A stretch of DNA of 64,000 bases from Nakamurella multipartita DSM 44233. GTDB taxonomy: Bacteria > Actinomycetota > Actinomycetes > Mycobacteriales > Nakamurellaceae. The number at the start of each line of letters is the position of its first letter. The first letter of the stretch is position 1. Below the pieces are notes generated by a model. That model saw nothing but the letters and a program-made list of their open reading frames with translations. It had not been told where the DNA came from and ran no database searches. The DNA is taken from NCBI RefSeq assembly GCF_000024365.1, contig NC_013235.1, positions 1,736,001 to 1,800,000 of the forward strand. Direction: 5' to 3'. Positions 25,539 to 32,434 of this stretch are shown here, one piece after another. A program made the translations under genes and the position numbers.

Positions 25539-28487
25539 GTGGCCATGCGGCCCCCTGTCGGTCTACCGACCATGTCCAAGCGCGCGAAGCGGGTGTTGAT
25601 CGCGCTCGTCAGTCTCGCCGTGCTGGCCATCCTGTGGTTCCAGTTCGTCGGGATCTACGTCGATTGGCTCTGGTACGGCGAGGTCGGCTTCCGCGAGGTG
25701 TTCACCACCCAGGCGATCAGTCGGGTGGCCATGTTCCTGGTCGCCGGCCTCGGGGCCGGTGGTCTGGTCTTCCTGGCCATGTACCTGGCCTACCGGTCCC
25801 GGCCGGTCTTCGTGCCGACGGCCGAGGTGGATCCGCTCGCGCCCTACCGGACGATTGTCACCACCCGGCCCAAGCTGTTCGCCTTCGGCATCTCCGGCCT
25901 GGTCGCCCTGGTCTGCGGGTTGTCCGCGCAGTCGGACTGGACGGTCGTGCAGCTGTGGTTGCACGGGGGAGACTTCGGCACCGCCGACCCGCAGTTCGGC
26001 AACGACGTCGGCTTCTACGTCTTCACCCTGCCGATGATCCAGCTGGTGCTGGGTTGGCTGTTCCTGATCATCGCCATCTGCTTCATCCTGGTCGCGGTCG
26101 TGCAGTACCTGTTCGGCGGGATCCGGCTGTCCGGGCCGGGCCGCAAGGTGACGCCGCAGGCCACCATGCAGCTGTCCCTGCTGGTCGCGGCGTTCGTGCT
26201 GCTCAAGGCGGTGCAGTACTGGTACGACCGGTACGAGCTGCTGTTCTCCAACCGGAACCCCACCTTCACCGGCGCCTCCTACACCGACATCAACGCGGTG
26301 CTGCCGGCCAAGCTGATCCTGATGCTGATCGCGTTGATCTGCGCGATCGGCTTCATCGTCGGCGCCTTCACCCGCTCGGTGAAGCTGCCGGCCATCGCCC
26401 TGGGGCTGCTGGTGCTGTCCAGCGTGCTGATCGGTGGGGTGTGGCCGCTGGTGCTGCAGCAGGTCGTGGTCAACCCCAACGGCATCAACCGGGAGCCCGA
26501 GTACATCGCCCGCAACATCGAGGCCACCCGAACCGCGTACCAGATCCGCGACGACCAGATCAACTACGTGAACTACCCGGGGCAGCTCACCGGTGATCCG
26601 CAGGAGATCGTGGCCGACCAGAGCACGGTGCCCAACGCGCGCCTGCTCGATCCGAACGTGCTCTCGCCGACGTTCACCCAGCAGCAGCAGCTGCGCAACT
26701 TCTACGGCTTCCCCGACCAGCTGGCCATGGACCGATACACGGTCAACGGGCAGACCCAGGACTACGTGGTCGCGGTCCGCGAGCTCAACGCCGACGGGCT
26801 CAACGACGCGCAGAAGAACTGGATCAACGAGCACATGGTGTTCACCCATGGTGACGGCTTCGTGGCCGCGCCGGCGAACACCGTGGTCAACGGCTACCCG
26901 GACTATGTGGTCTCCGACCTGGCCGCCCTGCAGCGGCAGGAGGCCGGGGGCGCGGCGTCGCCGATCCCGGTGAACCAGCCCCGCACCTACTACGGCCAGC
27001 TGGTGACCGACTACGCGATCGTCGGCGGTGACGGCGGAGCGCCCCGCGAGTACGACACTGACAGCTCCCGGTACACCTACACCGGCAGCGGCGGCGTGCC
27101 GGTGGGCAACCTGTTCCAGCGGGCGGTGTTCGCCACCGAGTACGGCGAGCAGAACTTCCTGTTCTCCTCGGAGATCAACGCCAACTCCAAGATCATGTAC
27201 AACCGGGACCCGATCGAGCGGGTCAAGCTGGCCGCGCCGTTCCTGACCACCGACACCAAGGCCTACCCGGCCGTGGTGGATGGGCGGATCGTCTGGATCG
27301 TCGACGCCTACACGACGGCGGCGAACTACCCGTACGCGCAGGCGGTCACGCTCTCGGACGCGACGAACAACTCGCTGGCCGCGCGGGGCGCCGCCGCCGG
27401 GCAGACCAACCAGCAGGTGTCCTACATCCGCAACTCGGTGAAGGCGACCGTCGATGCCTACAACGGCACCGTCACGCTGTACGCGGTGGACGAGACCGAC
27501 CCGGTGCTCAAGGCCTGGGAGGGTGTGTTCCCCGGGCTGGTCAAGGCCAACAGCGAGGTGAGCGCGGACCTGCGGGCGCACTTCCGGTACCCGCAGGACC
27601 TGTTCGAGGTGCAGCGTTCGCTGCTGGTGCGCTACCACGTCGACGACCCGGTGGACTTCTTCCAGAGCTCCGGCTTCTGGCGGGTGCCCAACGACCCGAC
27701 GGTCAGCGACACCTCCGTGCAGGCGGCCCAACCGCCGTACTACCTGCAGGTCAAGCTGCCCGGGTCCGATCAGGCAACATTCCAGCTGACCAGTGTGCTC
27801 ACCGGCTTCCAACGGGAGTTCATGAGCGCCTATGTCTCGGCCGGCTCCGACCCCGAGGAATACGGCAAGCTGACGGTGCTGCGACTACCCACGGCCACCC
27901 AGACACCCGGTCCACAACAGGTGCAGCAGCTGTTCCGGACGACCCAGGAGGTCAGCAGCCTGGTCACCCTGGCCACCAACCAGGGCGGGTCGCGGGTCAT
28001 CTTCGGCAACCTGCTGACCCTGCCGGTGAACGACGGGCTGCTGTACGTCGAGCCCTTCTACATCCAGGGTGCGGCGACATCGTCCGGGTCCTCGTTCCCG
28101 CAGCTGAACCGGGTGCTGGTCTGGTACGCCGGTCGGGTCGGGGTGGGTAACACGCTCACCCAGGCGCTGACCAGAGCGGCGCAGAGCGCGCCGGTGCAGA
28201 CCCCGGCGACCGGGGACGGCACCGACCTGTTGCCCTCGGACACGGCGGCGCCGACGACGACCGAGCCGACGACCACCGCGGCGCCCCCCGCCGACCAGGC
28301 GGCGGCGCTGGCCCAGCTGGACGCGGCGGCCAGTGCGCTGGACGCGGCCAAGGCCTCCGGTGACCTGGGGCAGATCGGCGCGGCCAGCCAGAAGCTGGAG
28401 GACGCGGTGAACGCGTACCTGCAGCTGGCCGGCACCGCGATCCCGAGCGCGAGCCTGGGCCCGGTCCCGACGTCGGCCGGCGGGTAG
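25539..28487 (+). CDS. UPF0182 large membrane protein
   Basis: About 982 residues, corresponding to Rv3193c. Seven or so hydrophobic helices occupy the first 320 residues, beginning RVLIALVSLAVLAILWFQFV. A large extracytoplasmic domain follows (NYPGQLTGDPQEI, NFLFSSEINANSKIMYNRDP) and an Ala/Thr/Pro-rich tail. GAGGAG at 25526-25531 favours GTG 25539; ATG 25545, 25572 and 25512 are alternatives. The function of the family is not established, though the domain is predicted to face outside. It is followed by a strong terminator before the tRNA gene. Confidence 0.9.
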   Translation: MAMRPPVGLPTMSKRAKRVLIALVSLAVLAILWFQFVGIYVDWLWYGEVGFREVFTTQAISRVAMFLVAGLGAGGLVFLAMYLAYRSRPVFVPTAEVDPLAPYRTIVTTRPKLFAFGISGLVALVCGLSAQSDWTVVQLWLHGGDFGTADPQFGNDVGFYVFTLPMIQLVLGWLFLIIAICFILVAVVQYLFGGIRLSGPGRKVTPQATMQLSLLVAAFVLLKAVQYWYDRYELLFSNRNPTFTGASYTDINAVLPAKLILMLIALICAIGFIVGAFTRSVKLPAIALGLLVLSSVLIGGVWPLVLQQVVVNPNGINREPEYIARNIEATRTAYQIRDDQINYVNYPGQLTGDPQEIVADQSTVPNARLLDPNVLSPTFTQQQQLRNFYGFPDQLAMDRYTVNGQTQDYVVAVRELNADGLNDAQKNWINEHMVFTHGDGFVAAPANTVVNGYPDYVVSDLAALQRQEAGGAASPIPVNQPRTYYGQLVTDYAIVGGDGGAPREYDTDSSRYTYTGSGGVPVGNLFQRAVFATEYGEQNFLFSSEINANSKIMYNRDPIERVKLAAPFLTTDTKAYPAVVDGRIVWIVDAYTTAANYPYAQAVTLSDATNNSLAARGAAAGQTNQQVSYIRNSVKATVDAYNGTVTLYAVDETDPVLKAWEGVFPGLVKANSEVSADLRAHFRYPQDLFEVQRSLLVRYHVDDPVDFFQSSGFWRVPNDPTVSDTSVQAAQPPYYLQVKLPGSDQATFQLTSVLTGFQREFMSAYVSAGSDPEEYGKLTVLRLPTATQTPGPQQVQQLFRTTQEVSSLVTLATNQGGSRVIFGNLLTLPVNDGLLYVEPFYIQGAATSSGSSFPQLNRVLVWYAGRVGVGNTLTQALTRAAQSAPVQTPATGDGTDLLPSDTAAPTTTEPTTTAAPPADQAAALAQLDAAASALDAAKASGDLGQIGAASQKLEDAVNAYLQLAGTAIPSASLGPVPTSAGG

Positions 28488-28510
28488 CCCTCGGCGCATG
28501 GCGTACAGTG

Positions 28511-28546
28511 GCGGGCGGCCTTCCGGAGGTTCGGAGGGCCGCCCGC
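28511..28546 (+). terminator. Intrinsic terminator after the UPF0182 gene
   Basis: GCGGGCGGCC (28511-28520) pairs perfectly with GGCCGCCCGC (28537-28546), with further pairing inside the loop, and TGTTTCT follows. It is 24 bases after the stop codon. Confidence 0.8.
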
Positions 28547-28598
28547 AGCTGTTTCTCCGGGTGGTGTCCGCCGTCACATGCGTTGGGGCGGAATCGAT

Positions 28599-28628
28599 TT
28601 GGAGAACGGCCGGGGACCTTGTTACAGT
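28599..28628 (+). promoter_or_regulatory. Predicted tRNA promoter
   Basis: TTGGAG at 28599-28604 and TACAGT at 28623-28628 are separated by 18 bases and sit 15 bases before the tRNA 5' end, the right distance for a tRNA promoter. Confidence 0.6.
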
Positions 28629-28642
28629 GAGATGTACAACGA

Positions 28643-28719
28643 CGCGGGGTGGAGCAGCTCGGTAGCTCGCTGGGCTCATAACCCAGAGGTCGCAGGTTCG
28701 AATCCTGCCCCCGCTACCA
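28643..28719 (+). tRNA. tRNA-fMet (CAT), initiator
   Basis: A complete 77-nt cloverleaf: acceptor strand CGCGGGG pairing with CCCCGC but leaving position 1 unpaired, D arm GAGCAGCTCGGTAGCTC, anticodon arm CTGGGCTCATAACCCAG, T arm GCAGGTTCGAATCCTGC, and an encoded CCA end. The first-position mismatch and the three G-C pairs closing the anticodon loop are the marks of initiator tRNA. Its 3' half serves as attachment site of the island that follows. Confidence 0.95.
28675..28714 (+). repeat. attL-like 40-bp repeat (inside the tRNA)
   Basis: It runs from the anticodon loop to near the tRNA 3' end and begins CTCATAACCCAGAG. The last 25 bases are identical to the distal copy. Confidence 0.85.
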
Positions 28720-28731
28720 TCGTGATCAGGC

Positions 28732-28770
28732 AAAACGGCTCTCGGACATAGTCCGGGGGCCGTTTTTCTT
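28732..28770 (+). terminator. Intrinsic terminator downstream of tRNA-fMet
   Basis: AAAACGGC (28732-28739) pairs with GCCGTTTT (28759-28766), with CGGAC/GTCCG inside, and the run TTTTTCTT follows. Because it lies inside the island, it was brought by the element. Confidence 0.8.
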
Positions 28771-28774
28771 GCCA

Positions 28775-28795
28775 TTTGTGACCACGTTTGTGACC
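28775..28795. repeat. Island-end repeat, left copy
   Basis: TTTGTGACCACGTTTGTGAC plus C is repeated at 35716-35736 with 20 of 21 bases identical. It is internally a near-duplication of TTTGTGACC. On the minus strand it reads like the 3' end of an integrase gene (VTNVVTN), an inference only. Confidence 0.6.
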
Positions 28796-28827
28796 GAACG
28801 CGGTTCGGTGGCGGTCACGGGGGCTCG

Positions 28828-29263
28828 ATGCGGGCGCGCCGGAACAGCATCGTCGTCGCGGCGTCCGCGTTCGTCGTCGACGACCAGGAACGCCTGCTGA
28901 TGATCCGACGCACAGCCAGCGGCCTGCTCGGCCTCCCCGGCGGGCGTCACGAGCTGGGCGAGACCCTGACCGAGACCGCGATCCGGGAGACGTTGGAAGA
29001 GACGGCGTGACCATCCGGGTGGACGGGCTGGTCGGCATCTTCTCAACCCCCACCACGTCGTCGGGTTCTCCGACGGCGAGGTCCGCCAAGAATTCTCGGT
29101 GTGCTTCCGGGGCCGGCCGATCGGAGGCACCCCTCGGTCCAGCAACGAGGCCACCAACGCCGACTGGGTGCCCAGAGACCAGATGGCCGGGCTCACCATC
29201 CACCCGTCGATCCGGCTGCGCATCGAGCACGTCTACGCGGGCGGCGAGCCGTACTACACGTGA
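28828..29263 (+). pseudogene. Nudix hydrolase pseudogene (two frameshifts)
   Basis: The first 60 codons read a good Nudix start, including the box part GLPGGRHELGETLTETAIRE, then stop at 29008-29010. Restoring one base near 29005 and one near 29050 gives a continuous product ending in HVYAGGEPYYT at TGA 29261-29263: ...GVTIRVDGLVGIF, then VVGFSDGEVRQEFSVCFRG, then NADWVPRDQMAGLTIHPSI. This is the normal tail of Nudix/MutT-like proteins. Both breaks are one-base losses in G or C runs. The gene is almost surely dead unless the reference has errors. It overlaps the end of the HD pseudogene. Confidence 0.8.
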
Positions 29264-29812
29264 GACAGGCCGGCGTCGCGAATCCAGGCTTGCGCCCGCT
29301 CGATTGCGGTCTCCCATTGCGGCCAGTTCACCGCCAGGGCTGACGACATGGTGGTCGGCCGGGTATCTCTGCTGAACCTCGGCCATGCGGACGGGAAAGG
29401 TCAGTCGCTGGCAATCGGGCCCGACCGTCATGTCGGCGAACCACAGGAGATCGCGGACCAGCGTCTGCTCATCGGTGAACTCGGCCAGCTGCGCGCCCAG
29501 GCCGAGCTCTTGAGCCTCGGCCGCGGCGCTGGAGTGGAACGCAACGAGGTTCACGACCCGCTCGGGGAACGCCCGTTCGCGGAGGAATCGGGCGCCGTCG
29601 AGCGGGTGGAAGCCGAGCACCGCGAGGTCGGGGGAGTACCCCATGTCGTGGAGCCAGGCCGCGCTGACCAGAACGTCGGCGTCTTCCTGGCCAAGCTCCG
29701 AGGCCACTGAACTAGCGACAGTCGCGACCGCCCGGGAGTGAGCCCAACGCCGCGGAAGGGCGTGCTCCAAACACTCGCGGGCCGTAGACTCCGCAAACCG
29801 GACCAAGCTCAT
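29254..29812 (-). pseudogene. HD domain phosphohydrolase, frameshifted near the C-terminus
   Basis: From ATG 29812 the product begins MSLVRFAESTARECLEHALP. It has HD features: RRWAHSRAVATVA with the first His, SAAWLHDMGYSP with the HD pair, and VVNLVAFHSSAAAEA with a later His. Near 29342 the frame shifts. One added base would continue it as ALAVNWPQWETAIERAQAWI to a stop at 29254-29256. As it stands the frame runs on into unrelated DNA. Catalytic residues precede the break, so activity may survive with an altered tail. Confidence 0.72.
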
Positions 29813-30216
29813 CCGTCCACGATAGGCAAGGTGCGGGTCGCAGCAGTTGCACGGCCAGGCCGACGACGTCCGGGGGGACAGCCACGTGTTACAACGCACC
29901 GGCAAAGGGGACCGAGCATCGAGCCTTCTGCCCAGACTGCACCGCCGCGTCTGGGACGGCACACCGCCGATACGTCGGGCTGCTGGGCCGAGCCGAATCT
30001 CTAGGGGCCACGACAACGCATCTGACTCCGGCTGGCCGCACGCGGCACCAGAACCTGTGGGGCTCCCAGATAGGCCTGCTCGGAGCACGGGACGCCCCAC
30101 GGAGGCATCCGGCCCAAGGGTGCCGAACCGACCCGGTGTCGCACATCAACTGGCGGACGGCTGTCGCACATCACCCGACGGAGGACAAGGCGCCACGTCG
30201 TTGCCTTGGTTCAGGG
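29813..30216. other. Intergenic DNA with remains of an IS end
   Basis: No credible gene is seen here; the plus-strand frame at 29847-30302 has low-complexity composition, no ribosome site, and runs into the IS. At 30137-30172 GTCGCACATCA occurs twice (30139 and 30164). On the minus strand this reads TGATGTGCGAC, like the double motif at IS481-family termini, so an older IS end may be preserved. Confidence 0.45.
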
Positions 30217-32185
30217 GATGGTTAACGATTTTGTGCCAGCTGATCCTTTACACCGGGCCTAGACAACTTGGGTTGTGGCCGATCGTGGTCGGTCGGCCTT
30301 GATGTTACGCACCGGAATTGTCGTGGTCCGTCGAATGATTCGGGTTTCGCCGTCGTCGAATTCGATGGCCAGGGTGGTGTCGGACACGTGAACGGTCACG
30401 GTCTGGTGCTGATGGGTGCGGCCGAGCGCGACTTTCTGTCGGCACACGGTGATCACGCCGGTGCTCGACGCGCGACGCTGGACCCGGACCGGTTCGGTAG
30501 ACGGCCGGGGTGGCGGCCCGGCCGGCCGGTTCCCGCGGAGACGAACGATTTGCTCGTGCGGCAACGGGTTCGGCCGCACCCGCAGCAACTCACGGGTGTC
30601 CAGGTCGAAGAACATCAGGGTGTCGCGTTCGATGCGGATCCCGACCTGCCGGCCGGCCAGGATCTCCGCGGCCAGCATGGCGTGCCCGCCCAGGACGACG
30701 GTGCCGCCGCGGGTCACGACCCGTTCGACCTCCACGGCGTCACCGGGTTGGACCGGCGGCAGCGGGGACGGGCCGGCGGCCACGGCCCCGGCGGCGAGCA
30801 GCGCGGACAGGTCGGTGACCGTCAGGTGCGAGCGGACCGTCTTGACCCGGGTTCCCCCGATGAACAAATGGATCAGGGTGGTGTCGGCCCAGAACCGCAC
30901 GACCTGCCCGGAGCGGGCCGGGCCGAGCCAGAGCTGCCGGCCGGCCAGTTGCAAGTTCCCGGCCGGCGGAACAACCCGGTCGAACTCGACCGCCCCGCCC
31001 GCGCCGCCCCGGCCGGGGCCTGGAGGTGTTGCCGCGCCGGCACTGTCGGGTTGGTCACCGGACGGTGCGGACGTCGTCGGAGCCGGCGCGGGGGCGACCG
31101 TGGGTGGCAGCCACAGCGGCACCAACTCCGCCTCGGCGGGGTTGATGGGGGTGAACCGGTCGGCCGGGCTGACCGGCCGCTGCCCGTCCAAGGCCTGGTG
31201 CGGCCGTTCGGTGTTGTAGACCCGGACGAACTCGTCGACCGCGGCCTGCGCGGCGGCCAGCGATTCGAACGGCTCGTGATCGTCGAGCAGCTCCCGGCGC
31301 AGCGTCAGGTGGAATCGTTCGATTTTGCCGGTCGTGGTCGGCGACGCCGGCTGGGTCAGCCGGTGGGTGATCCCGTTGTGCCGGCAGATCTTGTCGAACA
31401 ACACCTCCCCGCCGCGACCGAACCGGGCGGTGAACTGTTTACCGTTGTCGGTCAGGATCTCGCCCGGAACACCGAACCGGGCCAACGCCGCGGCCAGGGC
31501 CAGGCACACCGCCCGCCCGGTGGCCCGCTCGACGACCGCGGCGATCACGCAGAACCGGGAATGGTCGTCCACCCCGGTCACGACCTTGACCCCCCGCAAA
31601 ACTCCGGTGGCAGGGTTGACCAGCCAGACGTCGCCGACGATGTCGAGCTGCCACAGCTGCATCGGCCCCGGTCGTTCCCACCGCTGGTACGAGCTCCGCG
31701 GCCGTTTCCGGCGGCGTGGGGTGACCAGGCCGTGCCGGATCAGGATCCGGTTGATCGTGGCCGTCGACGGAACCGTCAGGCCGGCGGGCTTGCGCAGCAG
31801 CTCCATCCGGATGCGCTTGGCGCCCCACCGTGGGTGGGTCCGCCGCAGCTCGGCGACCCGCACCGACACCTCGTCGCCGGCCTGGTGCGGGCACGACCGG
31901 GGTCGGTGCGACCGGTCCGCCAGCCCGGTCACGCCCTCGGTCAGGTACCGCCGCAACCAGGCATGCACGCTCACCCGGGACACCCCGACCGCGGCCGCGA
32001 CCTCGGTCACCGTGGCACCCGCCAGCACCGCCCGAACTGCGTCCAGCCGCTGCTCCACCTTCGACAAGACAACCAGAGCCATTCCCGGCCTCCCGAGCAC
32101 GACGATGCCCACGAGCATCGCCCCTCAGGACGGGCCGATCACGGCCAAGTGTTAAGGATCAGCTGGCATGAGACTGTTAAGCATC
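30217..32185 (-). mobile_element. IS481-family-like insertion sequence
   Basis: Inverted repeats of 37 bases bound the element: GATGGTTAACGATTTTGTGC at 30217 and its counterpart ending at 32185, with 30 of 37 positions matching and the block CAGCTGATCCTT identical. The single minus-strand transposase gene fills it. Total about 1.97 kb, longer than usual for the family. Confidence 0.8.
30259..32082 (-). CDS. IS481-type DDE transposase with long C-terminal extension
   Basis: From ATG 32082 the protein has 607 residues. Helix-turn-helix sequence lies at the N-terminus (TEVAAAVGVSRVSVHAWLRR). The DDE residues are in QLWQLDIVGDVWL, EILTDNGKQF and TTTGKIERFHLTL, followed by NTERPHQALDGQRP, all typical for the IS481/IS3 rve fold. 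Usual members end soon after that, at about 320-400 residues. Here about 270 more residues follow, including FIGGTRVKTVRSHLTVTDLS and VKTVR-like beta-rich repeats found in some actinobacterial IS481 transposases. The extension's role is unknown. Confidence 0.88.
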   Translation of the reverse strand: MALVVLSKVEQRLDAVRAVLAGATVTEVAAAVGVSRVSVHAWLRRYLTEGVTGLADRSHRPRSCPHQAGDEVSVRVAELRRTHPRWGAKRIRMELLRKPAGLTVPSTATINRILIRHGLVTPRRRKRPRSSYQRWERPGPMQLWQLDIVGDVWLVNPATGVLRGVKVVTGVDDHSRFCVIAAVVERATGRAVCLALAAALARFGVPGEILTDNGKQFTARFGRGGEVLFDKICRHNGITHRLTQPASPTTTGKIERFHLTLRRELLDDHEPFESLAAAQAAVDEFVRVYNTERPHQALDGQRPVSPADRFTPINPAEAELVPLWLPPTVAPAPAPTTSAPSGDQPDSAGAATPPGPGRGGAGGAVEFDRVVPPAGNLQLAGRQLWLGPARSGQVVRFWADTTLIHLFIGGTRVKTVRSHLTVTDLSALLAAGAVAAGPSPLPPVQPGDAVEVERVVTRGGTVVLGGHAMLAAEILAGRQVGIRIERDTLMFFDLDTRELLRVRPNPLPHEQIVRLRGNRPAGPPPRPSTEPVRVQRRASSTGVITVCRQKVALGRTHQHQTVTVHVSDTTLAIEFDDGETRIIRRTTTIPVRNIKADRPRSATTQVV

Positions 32186-32434
32186 ACCCGAGACAGGACA
32201 AAGGCGCCACGTCGTGCCTCGTGAGAACTTTCTCTACTCATTCAAGGCCGGCCTGCGCCTGCGGCCTCTACTGGCGCTCCGGCCTCCCGGCTCCGACCGG
32301 CTACAGCGCCACCGCTACGAGATCCGTCAAGACCGGACTTTTCCGGCTCGCTCAGTAAGGAGCTGACGTTCTCATCGCGTCACTGTCTGCCCGCCCGAGT
32401 AGCGTTCGTGGACTGCCAAACGGGAGGCCTGTCC

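Larger units (their letters stand above)
30183..32219. repeat. 24-bp imperfect direct repeats flanking the IS481-like element
   Basis: GGACAAGGCGCCACGTCGTT at 30183 and GGACAAAGGCGCCACGTCGT at 32196 (each copy about 24 bases) lie in the same orientation. Each is separated from the nearer inverted repeat by exactly 10 bases. CATCACCCGA occurs before each. They are too long and imperfect to be a normal target duplication. Confidence 0.65.

Noticed and set aside
28676-28775. A minus-strand frame ending in VAGAGFEPATSGL, often annotated as a protein
   Set aside because: It is the antisense translation of tRNA-fMet; the same false tail appears at the displaced copy near 35880.
29847-30302. A 151-codon plus-strand frame
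   Set aside because: It has low-complexity composition, no ribosome site and runs into the IS end; it contains an old IS-like terminus instead of a gene.
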